Shown here in pieces: positions 26,854-41,900 of a stretch of DNA of 64,000 bases. The stretch is taken from positions 8,279,024 through 8,343,023 of the forward strand of contig NC_044576.1 of assembly GCF_901933205.1 (NCBI RefSeq). Reading direction: 5' to 3'. How positions within the stretch are numbered: the stretch's first letter is position 1; each line of letters starts with the position of its first letter. The notes under the pieces were generated by a model, which saw only the letters and a program-made list of their open reading frames with translations, was not told where the DNA came from and made no database searches. The stretch comes from Camarhynchus parvulus. Lineage: Eukaryota; Chordata; Aves; Passeriformes; Thraupidae. The translations under genes were made by a program, and so were the position numbers.

Positions 26854-29800
26854 AAACTTCTAGCTTCATTATTTCCTTAGATAATTATGCCTGCATTTTT
26901 TATTTCTGGAGTGATTTGTGATGGTAGCGAGCATCTGGCATCATGTTATACACAACTTTCTCTCCAATTAATGTGAGGAAACAAATGTCATTTTAGGGAT
27001 GTTTTGTTTTCCATAAAGGTTATGTCCTAGGTAAGCTTCAAGTACAAATATAAACACATACACACACTTTTTCACGCACTCAAATCCAGTCTAGTGAATG
27101 CAAAATCAGTTGCATAACAGAGTATGTGTAACCTTTTCTCCCTTCTATGATGATTATGAACATGGCATGAGCTCTTCAGAAAGAGCAGTAGGGAAATGTT
27201 CTTCAGAGAGACTCGTGTTTAATAAAAGTCAACAGGTACTAAGCTCTGCACTTCCCTTTTCCTGAGGACCTCCCTGCCTGCCAGGGCATTGCTCTGGAAG
27301 CATTTATTGCCTTTCCAATGCATCTCGCTTTTTGTCTTTCTTTTCCTCCTCACTAATTTCAGTGGTACCCACACCTGGTTCCCAAAACGAGGATGGAAAA
27401 CCTTAAAATGTCTATGGGGATATTTACTAGACACAGAGATAATTCTGTCCCAGAACTAGCTGTGCATGTGCTGGAGGGTATCAAATTCAGGTGTATCCTC
27501 AGTGCAGATACTCTCTGCACCCGAGTAAAGGTATCTAAACTAACTGAGCCAGTTGAGCAAAAGAAGCAAGGATGTCGTTCAATCCTTCAGATTTTCAGAT
27601 CCTTTGCTGAGATTCGTATCTCCTGTTCACCTTACTACTACATGGACTAAGCAGGTAGTTTAGCCTAATTTCTCTTGATAGTTCACAGCTGCAATGAGCC
27701 CTTCTGTCTCTTGGAACAGTATTTTACAGGTGGCTTTTCCTTCCTGTACATTTTGTCCCAGTTGAAGATGCATGCACCTTTGATTTACTTTTTGTTTTGT
27801 GGGGGTGGTGGGGTGCTTGTTTCAGCTCATTGTTCAGACTGTGTTTAAAATTGCTTCCTGCCACCACTCATGTATTTCTACTGCTGTTTCCCAAGATAAA
27901 GATGTCATCTGTGGAGACCACATGCACTTTGTGACTTTATAAAAAACTTAGTGGTACACTAACTGTATCTCACAGGGGAAGCGAAAAACAATTCCAGACA
28001 ATCAAGGAAATTTGTGTTTCTTCGGGGATCCTACCTATTTCCTAACAGGTAAACTGTTTGTTCTACCACCCCCTGGATATCCACTGGGTATCCATCCCCT
28101 GAGCTTGCTCAGCAACAGGACTACTACCCCGAGCTGATTATTTTTTGAGAGTCAACTTTGAAATTGACCAAAAAGCCCCCAAAATTTTAAAGACACAGGA
28201 GCAGAGAGCTTTACCTTGGATGTGAATCTCTTTTTATGAAGACATTAGCCCTTTTGGGCACCTCAGCTGTGCCAGGTCATGCAATATTGAGGCTTCATCC
28301 CCTGCCCCGCTCTGGTGCACACAGGGGCCAGCCCAGGACACCATGACAGCCCCTCTCTGGGGCAGGAGCATTTGCAAAGATCAGATTAACAAATCATTCC
28401 TCTGAGAGAGGAATTCATATTCTCTGGAGCTTTTGTATTCCAGGAGATCTTCACAGACTGAAAAATTACTGAAGAGAGAACCGTGATAAAAAAGAAATTT
28501 GAATTAATGCTATAAAAGTGTCAGTGCTAAGGCTGAAGGGTTTCTGACTGGAATTTAGTCAATGTATATATGTCTTCAGTCTTAACATTTGTAGGCAATG
28601 CCACCTAGGAAATCTCATATAATGTACCAGACATGCCAGTGCAGCAGGTCTCCTTTCAGTCCCAGTTGAATACAGCTACCTGACAGTATCTGAGTTCTCC
28701 CCGGTGAAGTTCCATGCAAATAAATATCCAAATTCAGTGTGTAAGGGTTGTCTGCAGACTAATTCCTCATTAAAGTACAACCTGAGCAGTGGAGCCAGTC
28801 AGTTTCCACATCAATGCCTGTGACTGATGTGGCTGTGGCATCAAAACAATTTTACTGCATCACCATAACCTCAATTGAACATAACAGGAAGAAAATCATC
28901 TGTAAAGATGAAAGATTCACTTTAAAGAAATATATAATTTAAAAACTGAGGATAACAAATTGGCCACTGAAAAAAATTTATCTTGATCTAAACTCTGCTG
29001 TAAACCAACCTTTGCAATGATGGGCACTACACATACAAGCTTGCAAATAGCAGTAAACTCAACTGCAGCCAGCTCGCTGAAACTGCAGGGAGGCTCTAAG
29101 TGAACTCGACAGCTGCTCGTCCAATGTCTTGTTCCTGACAGACACAATCAGGTACTGTCTGAGCTCCTAAAGATCTCCAGATCTGAAGCTATGTTGTTTA
29201 TCTCTATTTTCTACTTCCTAAAATACAACTCATGAGTGCTGCAAGATAGGGCTGTCAATCTCTAAATATAACAGGGGATTCATACCCTGTTGTCCACTGG
29301 TTTCTGCTTTTCTGCTTACAAATCCATGATATAAATTAAATGCCATGAAACTGCTTATTATCTTTTTGTTTTCCATTCAAATTCTCTGGATGTGTTATTT
29401 GCAGCTAATTTTATTTCCCCCAGTATTGTCTGAAAGGAGGGAGGCAATTACAGGTACATTTATTAAACTAGGTATCCTTTTCAATTACACTCATCCTGAG
29501 CTTTGGAAGTTGGCAGTTTGGTCTTTATTATGGGAAAATAATTTTTACAAGGACACATTGAAATGGAATGAGTATCTGGGGGGAGAGGAGGGAGGGTTTT
29601 TGCTGCTTGTGGCTACCTCATTACATGGCTGAAATTGTAACTATTTGTAATGCTGTCTTTGTACAACACACAGCACCAATGTCAGCATTGCTCAACATTC
29701 TTGGACACAGATTTATTACCCAGAAAACTTTAATAGGGGTAAATGTTTCATTTATGGCTTCATTTAAAAATATTAACCTATTAGCAAGGCAGATGGATGG

Positions 29801-32800
29801 AAACTAGTTTCCATTTCCTCTTGCAGGGCTTTATGCCATGTTGCAAACACGGCTGTCTTCAGTTAGGAATATTGGTCTACTGAGGTCAATACAAAATGCA
29901 AATTCATTTCAATGACACAAAAATCAATTCTTAAAATCTGTGATGTCCCCAAACCTTTCAAGATAGTTTATTAATGTTGGTTGATGAAGCTCTATAAAGC
30001 TGCTGCTTCCTGTAAAGAAGAGACTAAACCAAGGTGGAAGAGTCAAGAGTTCGTGGAAGGAAGAAAGAAATGCAAATATGCTCAGCTTTCTTGTGGGTTT
30101 GTTTTTATAAGACTAATGACCACATGCAGAAGTACAACATAGAATTCAATAGAAACATAATGACCCTAAATGGGATTTTGTCCATCTTTTAACAACCAAA
30201 TTTTTTCCACCCGTGAAGAAGCATCAAGGGTCACACCAGACAAAGCTACTGCTGAACATCAAAGGCAGTCTCTCAAAAGCTCAGTGTGCACCAGACAAAT
30301 AATTGATGCAAAAAACAAGGACCAACTCATCACATTTTGTTGGTGTAAAGGGCATTCAGCTGAATCACTGGAGAAATTTTACATTGCAAAACCTGAACTA
30401 TATTCATTATTCTCCCCATTTACTCAGTTCAGTCTTTCAACAAACTCCAAGACAGTTAAAGCTTTTCAATAAAGCCAAAAAAGAGCATAAACAACTGAGT
30501 GAGTTTCTATAATGAGGACACCCACACATCCATTGCATGCTAAGACAGTGCCCTGCCACAGTCAAATATCACAGAAGCCCCTATGCCTGTAGGAAATGAT
30601 CATATTAAACTACCACAGTGCTTCTCTAGCACATAAACTTCAATCTTAAATGATCTGAAATGACTGAGGTATTTAACATTTTTTAGGTTTCCATATCTGT
30701 AACTCCTGCATGCATGTTTTATTTCCCTCACAACAGGAAAATGTAGAATTCCATTGACAAGAGTGCCATGGGAACCAGATAGTTTTTCAGAGGACAGTTA
30801 TAACAGAGATGATTATTCCGTTATCAGCATCAAAAACAGGACTTAAAAGAGTACACATTGGTGCCTGCAGAATACTATCTCAGTAGCAGCTTTCATGATC
30901 TGTCAGGAAAAGAAACATACCCACTGAAAGCCATGGAAACCACTTCTAGGAAAGAGTCAACAAATCCTTTTTGTCAAGTCCTTGAAGTCTGCCAAGATCT
31001 CTAATATAATTAGAAAAGGTTTCTTTCAGAAAGCAAAGCAATCTAGGACTTACTGCTTTGGGCTGAGATGAAACAGTTGAGAGCCGATTCTGTGACTGCC
31101 ACTGGTCTAGTGAACAGTCCTGGGCAACTCCATGTGCTCTCCTCTAATTTTGCTGGGATCAAGGGAATAAAGCCAATTGTGACAGTTTGAGAAGCATGCC
31201 TGTGTCTGCCCATGAGTTTCATGTAGGTTTTGAACAGCTTTCATCCTCACATCCTTCCAGACAAAGTAAAACTTCCATTCTGGAGCAGAATCACCAAGGG
31301 AACAAAAAGCTTAGAAAACTAGAACATGGTCATTGTGAGGCTGTTGACATCAAACACTCTTCAAAAGAAGGCATAAGCAAGAAGGAAGTATTGGTCATGA
31401 TAACCTAAAAATCAGCATACAGATATATATGTATTATATATATGTATTTTTATCCATATACATGGCATTCTGTAATTCTGTAAATAAAATATTTTATCCC
31501 CCCCACCCTCAAAAAAAGCAAACTTGGCTGAGCATTTTGCAGGCCCAGTTAAAACCAGTGCTGGCAACTTGGCTAGAAGCTGCACCCCAGACAGCCCATT
31601 TATAAGCAGCTGAACTGAACCCCAGTTGTGCTATGTCAGTGCTATAAACCATGAATAGAAATCTCAAAATACAACAACTGCATTTTGTGTACTGCATTCT
31701 CCCCTATCTCTGTGCAGAGCAGTTTACAGATTTCATGAGACTTGGGTTGCAAAAGAAGCCCAAGTGGTCCTTTTTCACACTGTTCACTGCAGAGCCTGCA
31801 ACTGAAATACAGAAATACCAATAAGGAGGTTTGTGGCCTGAAAAATAATGTGTTCTTTTGTCTCATTGCTGCTGTGGATGAACTCCTAAACAATGCCCCT
31901 TATAGACAGAGCACCCCATTGTTGTGTCCCTACAATAAATTAACCCACTGCAGTACTTCAGTGAATGATCAGTCCCTTTACAACCACATTTATTCTACAA
32001 AAGCTAAAATAAGGAATAAGCTTGCACATTTGGAAGGGCTCTAGACACTGGATACCATCAGTGTGATATATTTTCAGAAGAATTTCTCACAGACTAAGCA
32101 GGGGAATAGAAGAAAGCACTTAATTTCATTTAACTGCTACAGGATATAATCGTACCTCTCTACCTCATCGTTACAACCCCACAGCACTTAGAAATAGCCC
32201 AATAGAATAAATATTTTGTCCATTATTTAGACAGAGGATAGACATATGGAAGTTTTTACTTTTCCTTGCAGCCAGTCCTACTTTAGTTATGTAAAAACCC
32301 TTTACAGTCCAACGAGTTAAACACTGGCAGACAAGCAGCTACAGCTGAAGCACGGCTGGGAGCAGCCAGATCCCAATCCTGCAATGTATTTGTCTGCAAA
32401 AAGTGAGGAAGTTATCACCCACTGCTGGCATCATTGTTCTCATTTCCAAATTTGGAGGGAGAGACCATGATATTAGATAGTAGATTTGGAAAAGAAAACC
32501 CAAAAAACAAAACAACCACATTTCTTAATTCTAGGCATCGGGTATGAGAAGGAATGGCAATTAGAACAAATTATCTAAATGCCTCACTAGTGTAGGGAGG
32601 TGCATTTTAATATAATCAAATTATTGCCATAATTTCAAAAGATAAATTTGTTCTTTATCGCTTCACATTAATTTGGTCAAGTATTAGTTCCAATTTAAAA
32701 CTGAATTAAAAACATTTGTGGTTTTCTTCTAAAATCTTCAAATGAACATCTGTTTAGCTCAAAGCCTGCTAATAGCAATTGAAGGAGTCTCCAGGTACAC

Positions 32801-35539
32801 TCCCTTTGTTCTCCTTTTTTTCTTCACTAGGGTTTTGCTAGCATAATTAACTCACATGCATCATCCCATTTTACAAGAATGACAGGCCTCAAGAGCATCA
32901 GCAACCAAAAAAAATAGAACCACAAAGAACTAAACTACACAGAAGGACCACCGTGAAAGGTTAGGAAAGACAAATCAAGGATTAAAGCACGAATGCCCTA
33001 CAGTTTACTCATGGCAGGAGGCTGAGCTCTAACATAAGGATATTTACCTTTGCAACATTACAGAAGAGATGCACACTGCAAACCTCTCCATTCAAGAACT
33101 GTCTTTTAAAAAACCATTGAAAGCTTAGACTAATTCTGGGAAACACACTTGCATCCTATAAATCAATGAAAAAGTTGTTTTGAGGTTGGCCAGATAACCA
33201 ACGATCAAGGTGGGACACTATTTTCTAAAAGAGTTTTGTTAATTGTTCTAGGTGGGGATAACAACTTGCAGCTCCACTCATCAAGAAAAGTTGGCATTTC
33301 AAACTCTTCCCACAGATATCAGAATCCCCAAGGCCAAACCTTTTCTTTACCCATCAGCCTCTCTACCTTTCCTCATCTTGAGTTAGTCACAAACTTATAA
33401 AAGTGGTAGCTGAGCACAGATTAATTGGAGCATGTGATGTAATCTTCACAAAGCATGTAGTGAAATTTATTCCAAATTCATTTAAACTTTCACTCCTGAA
33501 CATGCCCTTATTCAATATTTGACAGAAAGTTGCTGAAATCTGTTCTGCGTCCACATCATTGACTTGTGCTGGGATTTTATTCTTCACTTTCTGAAACACT
33601 TATTCCCCAAAACCCAGACAACTTTGACCCCACAGGTTGACACCAACTTTAATATTCCTATTTTGTTTGTGTCCAAAAACACTTACTGACGTCCTTCTGC
33701 CAGGGTTCATCTGGCCCATCCGACAGCTAAGATCATACACCTGAAACATCCTTTCTTACTCTCAGGAGCTTTACCTCTTGGGTCACAAACTGGAATTTGT
33801 TGCTATGAGAGTCTGTGGAGGCAAACAATTCCAACAGGCTCAAATAAAAGGCTATGCTGAGGAGATGTGGAGCAGTAGAAGGTGGGAAGCTTGCCTATTG
33901 TACCCTAACATCTCCTCCTGCCACTATCACAGACAAAATGCTGGAGATGTTGGCATAACCCAGTAGGGAATTTAAGTTACAATTATTGTTATTTCTCCAA
34001 AAACACATTTTTGAGCTCAGTCATCTATTTTATTCCAATTTGATCACTAGCTCTAGCTTTTCTTCTCAGTTGCAGTCTCCAAACTACCTTCCTTTTTTAA
34101 CAGCAAACAGTTCAGATTCATTTTGTTGTTCTGTCTTTTCCTGATATAAGCCATTTTACCTCTTCCGTGTAAAGATTATGTTTGCTGCTAAAGCAGCACT
34201 CTTCTGCCTGAGTGTCCAGCCTGTGACAAACTCTGGGCAGGACTGAAGCTAAAAGAAAACTAAAGGAAGAATAATTTAGGATTTGGAGCCACTGCATTGC
34301 AAACATATGGCAAGAAGCAAGTGTTAAACCAGGCATGATTCCGTGGATTTAAAAACAGATATTATACAAAGTACTACAAAGTGAAGGTCAGAACTGCAGC
34401 TAAAGTATGCAAGTGCAAGAAGCAGCCTAGTCCTCCACTGCCCAAGGAATAAATATTTTGTAAACAGCTTGTTTTGAATTCAGCCTTTTGTGACAGACCC
34501 ACACACGCACACAACCTATCAAGGAACCAGGTAACAATGACAGCAAATGAAACCATCATCCTTTTCTCTACCTGACTATATAGTAAGGTCTGGTGAACTT
34601 CTGGGAAGAAGCCAGAGTGTATTTCTGAATTCAAGCCTGAAAAATCTACTCAAGGCAAAGAGAATATGTCGACATCCTCATCTAGAACTCTTGTCTAATA
34701 AATATATTCATGTACACAATGCACCCTCGTATTAGGACTTAAGAGCTCACTCTCAGTCAATTTAAACAGAAGGAACAAAGACTGCAGAATAATTACCACA
34801 TGTGTATGCCTAAAGCAGTAATATACAGGTGTATTGGCTAATCTTTACCTATTTTCTTCTCAAGAATCTAAAGTCTGTGTGGTTAAGGCTCTTCTAAATG
34901 CCTTTTTTAATTTAATTCAGTAAACATATATGGAAAAATACATATTATTTAAGTACATGTACCCTATAGGATATTTAATACTTGCATGAAGTCTATTATG
35001 AAAACACTACATCTAAGAATATAATACATTTTAAAGCATTCTTTCATACATATATCACAGTTCATGCATATATCAAAAGTAGTGCTCAAATATCTGTAAG
35101 AAAATGATGAATGATATCCAAATGCATTAAGCACATTATTACTTCAGATAAACAACCCTTAAATTATTCTGATTTATTTTTCAATTTTGCTAGAAAGCAT
35201 ATTTACAGAAATAAGATGGTGTTTTAAGCCATGAAACTGGATATAAATCATTAACCAGACAGCTACCCTTTTCTCACTCTGAAACTATTGAACCAGAGGT
35301 ATTAATGTAGGCTTACAAGTATAATTAGTGGTGAGTTTTGAAACTTACCATTACAAAGTAACAAAATAAATAGAGAAATGTGGTGTAGAAGCTCATTTAC
35401 ACACTAAGAGTTAATATTTGTACATTACTTTGGTACAACTGAAACCCTCAATGAAGCCTCCCCAAATATTGACAACTTTAGGTCATTAAGGGCCCAAAGT
35501 CGAAAACAGAGCACTAGTAAATTTTATCTCTTATACAGC
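26854..35539. other. Non-coding DNA, no gene seen
   Basis: AT-rich sequence without a recognisable exon, RNA gene or young repeat. There is an AT-rich microsatellite-like patch at 31,418-31,450 (TATATATGTATTATATATAT type). The short open frames scattered here have no domain and no splice-site support. Confidence 0.6.
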
Positions 35540-35690
35540 ACTTTTTTTATAGGTTCAAAACCACTTTAAAAAGAAGGTGATGATCCCTATTTGACAGATG
35601 GGAACAGAAGAAACAGAATCAAGATAAATTTCCTGAAGGATAGAGCTCCTGCCACAGCCTGGGACAGAAAGCTCTGTTTCTGTGTCAGTG
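35540..35690 (-). repeat. MIR-like (CORE-SINE) fossil, antisense
   Basis: On the plus strand the sequence runs GATGATCCCTATTTGACAGA, then TGGGAACAGAAGAAACAGAA, then a diverged counterpart of the MIR 'aagt-acttgccc-aaggtca' segment. The order and spacing match the reverse complement of a MIR core (tattatccccattttacagatgaggaaactgaggc). Divergence is high, as expected for an ancient amniote element. Confidence 0.5.
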
Positions 35691-35829
35691 ATCAACCAGA
35701 AAACTGGTGTGAAGATGAATTCTATGGTCTCCTTTCAAAAAGAGGTGCAAAGAGCAGCCATTGTGGTTGTCCATAGGAACATGTTTGATTTCAATGCATT
35801 TTAAGGACTGGCCCAGTATCATCAGGTGA

Positions 35830-35965
35830 TTCTTACAAAGGGGAAACTAAGGCACACGGCACAGTGATGGCCTGCCCATGTCCAGGGTCAGCCAGCAGGC
35901 AAGCCACAGAGCTAAGAACTGACAACAAGGCAGCTCAGTCCAGTCAAGTGCCAAACATCTCAACT
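35830..35965 (-). repeat. Second MIR-like fossil, antisense
   Basis: The plus strand reads AAAGGGGAAACTAAGGCACA, then GGCCTGCCCATGTCCAGGGT, then CAGCCAGCAGGCAAGCCACA followed by GAGCTAAGAACTGA. This follows the reverse complement of the MIR core segment by segment: gaaactgaggcac, then cttgcccaaggtcac, then acagc, then ggcagagcc-gga-t-gaac. It lies about 140 bp from a similar fossil in the same orientation. Confidence 0.55.
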
Positions 35966-38900
35966 CAGGAACACTTACCAAAGGCACACGGTGCTGAAAT
36001 AAAACTCCAGGTCGGTTATGTATGCCCTGCTCAAAATGTGAGGGATTATTTCTTTTGTACTCACTTATTTTTCAAGTCTTTATATTTAAGAAACAGAAGT
36101 ATTTCTTCCCATCCCCCTCAAAAACATACAAAAAGGAGGCATCTCTAGGTAAGCAGGTAGAGAATCCACAAAAAAAGTCCTAAGCTGCAAATGAAGCATC
36201 AGTTCTAAATATTTGAAACCCATGCACTACCATTGCACTATCTATTACAATGTAATACATTATTCATCTTAATTGCAAGTATCTAATTTCCAATGTAATG
36301 CCAATATTCCCATAAGCATGAAATATCCTTCCCTTGATTACAGATTTTAAAATATATATTTTATTGGGTTAACTGATGTCTACTCATCAATTACTCATTC
36401 AAATGTGCTGAATAACCTTGCTCTTCCATACTTCTTTTTAGGTCTAACTGGCAGATAATATGGAAAGGAAGATCAATGATGGACAGAAGTGAACTGTTCC
36501 ATACCACAAGTTGCCCATGTCTTTAATCATAACTGTTGTCAAAGACAATGTAACTAAGAAAATCTTTAATCATTATTAGTAAACTTGATGAGTATAGAAA
36601 AAAACTAAATTGTAACAGGCAGAACTTGAGTGATGGCAACGATCAGTCATTAATGTTTCAAACTGAAAGGCATTTTCCATGTATCATCTATTACACCAAA
36701 TTAAATACATGTCAGCTAGTCAAATAAAGGACATTGATTCATTGATAGAAGCCCAAAAGACAAATAGTACATCCGAATGAGTCCATCAGTCTTTACAGAG
36801 TTATTTAAAACAGAGTCACAGTATTTAATGAAAGGTTGAATTTGTCTTTGGCTGGTCAATGCATGCTGTTCCCAGTTCAAATCAGAGAGTTTAAGAAAGT
36901 TATCTGAGGTCATTTCTGTGCTACACCACTTTCCTTCTGGTCTTTTCCATCCAGTAATACTCTTTTGTGTTGCTGCCCACTTTGCTTCATCACCTTATGA
37001 TTAGATAAGTTGCAGACATACTTTATCCTCCCTTTATTCAATTTCTTGGTATATTTAAAAAAGAAATGTCATTTCTAGAGGTCACCAATGGGGTCAGTTT
37101 GCAGAACAACACAGACAAAGCCACAGTACTTCTACAGTAAGTAAAAGAACTTGAACTCCAAGTCAGAGGAATTCTCAAAAGACAAGGAAAACTAGTAGAA
37201 AGAAGAACTTCAATGATGGAATCAAATTCAGCAAGATGATTAATAAAAGGAGATGTAATAGAAATACTCTGAGCAACAAAGAATCTAGAGACAGTAGCCC
37301 TTAAACTGTTTTCTTTGCCTCATAGCGCAATAATAGAACATTTTTCTCACATGACATTAGGTAAAATTTTATTACAGAAATCATCAAGATCAAGAATTTG
37401 GTGACCTTTAAAAGAAAAATAACTGACACTAACACAGACAAAATATATGCAGAATTTTAAAAATTAATTACAATAAATATTTTTGAAGTGATTGCAAATC
37501 TAATGTTACAGGTCCTCTCTCAAAGAGTAGCAGCAACTCTAGCACATGGGTTTACCTCCAGAGTTCTCCTGGTTTCCTTTGGCCCATGTGGTGCTGGGCA
37601 CCAGCAAAGCTTCATTTCATTTCCCAGCTGGTACATCTCTGGGATCTGGTGTGGCCAGGCTGTGGCTACACTGCAAGGACTTCAGAGCACCAAGCATCAA
37701 TTCACCTATCCCAGGACATTTGAGGCCATCAGGAAGTGAGAGCTGAGATCACAATGATTCATTTCTCATGTCTCATCAATTGCTCTATGCACTCCAGGGG
37801 ATGCAGGGATAATTTCAGATGTATGAGCAGCCTGCCACACTGATCATCTCTCAGGAGGTAATTACTTTGGTCAACACCAACTTATTTGCTGCAGTCTGGC
37901 AAGTGTTTGCCTAAAAACAGGACACTGATAAAAAGTGATTACCTTATTTGCCCTTTGCTGGGGAAGGACTACACCACTGCTGGGAATTCACCTTCTGAGG
38001 GGACTGAGAGCATTGGCAATGAAGCCTGGGAGCAGTCATGAGAAGAAAAAAGTTAAGAGGAGGCTTTTCAAGGCCTCTACTTTGAACTCCATTCCTGGAA
38101 TGAAAACCTGGCCCTGGAAAATGAATGCAGTCTGGCCTAGCAAAAGGTATGGAGTCTGTCTCAGATTTCAGCTAATGCAGACGTCAACACACAGACCTAA
38201 GACCAAAGAAGCAGAATTTCCTATGGCCTGACAGAAGCAGAAACTCCTAAGTCTTTATATGTCCAGGGTCTGTGGGACAAAGGGAATCCAACCCTGTATT
38301 ACTGTAAATTTTTATTTCTACAAATAAAAAAACCCCAAACTTTCAGTATGTGACACACAGGTAGGAGGTGCTACAGCACTTCCCTGAGCCTGCAGTCAGC
38401 AAAGTGGCACTGGGAATTCCCCTGGGCCCCTTCTGAATATGCATTTTTAGAACCTACAGCCCTGGATGCATTGCTATCAGTACAGGAAAAGCTTGACCAC
38501 AGAAATTAGGAGTGTTACTTAAGGACATGTTCTGCTCCAGACCAAGTTCTAGGAGTTCATCCATTCACACCCCATAACCGTTACTTTTCTTCAACACAAG
38601 ACAGAAGGTTTTTGTGATGTGACTCTGCTGTGTAAGGCCATAGAGTCATCATCTCATCTAAATTTTCCTCCTCTAAGATTACTTTGGGGGTTTTTTCTAA
38701 TGACAATAATCTCTGATTGACAAATTGAGTTGATTTTAAGTGTCAGGGAGTCAGATTTAGCCAATTTTCCAATCAATAAATGACCTAAGCTTTTGCTATA
38801 ATGCACTGAAAACCAAGTCATCACAACAAATGATGTGATCATCATGTGTAAACTGCAGCAATGGAATTATAGTGTTCTGCTTTATTAATAGAGGGCTCCA

Positions 38901-41900
38901 TTTCACCTAATTTCTCTTACACAATAACCACATGGCTCAGCATCACAAAACAAACCCATTGCTAAGCTGGCTTAAGTCAACAGTCCAGCTCCTTGATTTC
39001 TTAGGATCAACAAAAAAACCCCACAAAAAAACCAGTGCAAAGTCTGTGACATTCACTGACAAAGAGATAAAGCATCTGAATTGCACTTTATTGTAGAAAG
39101 AACATGAAATAAGCCCTACTACAAATGAAGTGATGGAAAGGCCTGAAAGAATGTTCCAAACTACACTTGTGTGAGACAGCTGCACCTGTAAATGACCCTG
39201 CATCCAAGTATTCCCTATTGATCTGCTTCTCCTGCCACCTAGCCCAGCTACTGTGGGCAGGCAGGACAACTAATGGGACATGGAGCTAGTTGAAATGACA
39301 AGCCATGAGGTTAAATCAGAGATTAGCTCAGTTTAGTATAACCTAGATGTCAACTTTCTCATTAGGAAAAATCACTGTGGTAAAACAGTGAATAAGAGGC
39401 TAAAATAAAATCTGTCCAATGACTTTGGCACTCTCTGCCCACATTCTGTAGGTAGCTCAGTACAGATCTGACAAGGTTTGTGTTGGCTGCTTGGTTTCTT
39501 TGACATCTAAAGGCAGAAAGTGTGATCTGATCCTAAGTATGACTTAAATCATTCATAAATTAATATAAAAATTCTTATTATCAATTTTCACTGAGAGAGG
39601 CATTCCATTAAGTAGAACTCCTGGCATTTTTCAATCATCTAATTTTCTCAAAAGGAGCATTTTCATGGCTAAAACTGGTTCTGATCTATAAATAGGGATC
39701 ATCCATCCAATTTTGAGAGCCAGTCAGACAAAGTGTAGAAGTCTCTGCTATACTTTTTTAATGTATTATTCCAAACCAACTATTGAGAACTGCAAAGTGT
39801 GGGAAACAAGGATGAACACTAGGATCACTTCAGAGAGGAAATAATTGTAGACCAAACAAGGTAAAGCAGAACCCAAATTTCAAAGGAAAACAGAATATGG
39901 CCCTTACCAAAACTCATACATTTTGTTGGACAGAGAACTTTACTTGCTGCATTTGATTTCTCTATCAAACCCTTAAATTAAAAGATTTTCTTACAGTCTT
40001 TCTTATAGTCTATGCATATAAATTTATACTCATACTCATTTAACTACAATCAAAGTCGGTATGTATTACTTTTATTATATCTAGGGATAGCAAATACACA
40101 AAACCAGAAGTTCCATTCTACATAAACATGTATATAAAGCTTGCTTGCCAATTTGAGGAAACTCATTTGTAACCTTAGCAACATAGCTAATGAACCAGAT
40201 TTCTATTGGTAGTATTTTTAATAGCTTATATCATACTTCATTTGTTAATCTTGAAGAGAATTTACTATTTATTGGCAGCAATAGGAGCTAACTCAAACCC
40301 TTCTCATTGAATTACATTTAAAATTCGCTATTTGCTTATAAATATTTAAATTAAACGCAAACAGGATTCTTGCAAGGCAAACCAAAAACACTCCCAAAAT
40401 ACAAATACAAGTCGCTGCATGCTCTCTCCAAATTTATCATTCGCTTTCCATCATAAGTTTGCCTTCTCAATGCAATAAAGTTATATAACAGAAATATAGA
40501 TAAAATATCAGAACAACAATTCCGGCAATATTCAAATTATGAGAAGCAGAAGATTCAAGATGTTTGCTGAACTCCTTCCCTCCATGACACACTTGTTCTT
40601 AGACAGTAATGGATGTCTCCAAATATTCATGTCACTCTATTAGTGTTAATGTCTTCTACACAAAACAAGTAGCCCTCAATTTTCAGTCTTTGCAGTTTCA
40701 GATTTCTATTGATCCCTGAAGGCTGAAGGGTAAAATTCATCCTTGTTTAGACAGCCTCCACTTAATCCTGCTGACCTACTCAAGAAATGAGATATCATGG
40801 TAATATTAACATTATGAACCTGCAGATGGCATTTCCCCTAATTCTGTCAAAATTCTGTGACTCTGCAGCCCCTCTTGATGCTCTTAAACCTGTTAGGAAC
40901 TTAATTTTTAAGCACCATCAAGAGCCCTTAGCATCACCTTCTGAAATCTCATCTTTATACTTTCTCTTTTGCTACTGTCCCAGGAGGTCTAGTTTTGTCT
41001 TTGATGCACAGTCAATTTTTTCCAAATATTTTCTCCCAAATGATTTAGAGGACTTTCAAGGGAACAAGAGGAAAAAAAAGCTCCTTTCTTGCTCTCAGAA
41101 AAAAAAATCTGCTCTTGTTTTGAAGAAAACTGCAATAAATACACAAGCAAAAGGCTATTCACATAGATGTCTAAGAGTGTCCTTTGCCTAGACGCTCCAA
41201 ATTTGAGAAGGAAAAGACAGATGGTCCTCACCTGTGTGGGTAGAACTCTTGTTTTAGCATGAAATAAAAGGGCTGCCCTCAGAAGAGAGAGCAATGGAGA
41301 GCACTTCAAAAGCCCAGCACAGACCAGGTGCAAAAGTGGCTATTTGCACTTTCCACAGATCCACTGAGAAATTTGCTGCCATTCTACACCTTGTTCAGCC
41401 TAACTGTGGTCCTTGACACCAGGAGCCTGGTGACATGCCCTGGTGGAGCTTAAGTGACTGAGCAGGGACACAGGGCAGAAGGAAAGTATTTTATCACAAG
41501 GTTTGGAAACCTCTCAAACCAAGAACATTTCGAGTGTCAAACACAGAAATTTTATAGCAAGCACCAAGAGGAAAGGAAGGTCAAACTCAAATGGAAGGGA
41601 CTGGCACCAAAACTCTGGCTACCTCTGCTGCCAGAATTCTGGATGAATAGGCTCTACTTTAACCTTTCCAGAAGCTGTACTGCCAATAAACAGCAGCAGG
41701 AAATGCACAAACCGGCCATTTTGATACAGTTCCCTTGCACAGTAGAGAACTTTGTGTACTCTGTCAAGAGCAACAAAGAGCTGGAGGGAGTCTGCGTGGG
41801 ATTTTCTTCAATAACATTTTGACATTCTTTAGGAAATCGAGCTGATGAGTGGAAATTCCCTGCTTGAATGAGGGCAAGACATATGCAGCACTCTGCTATT

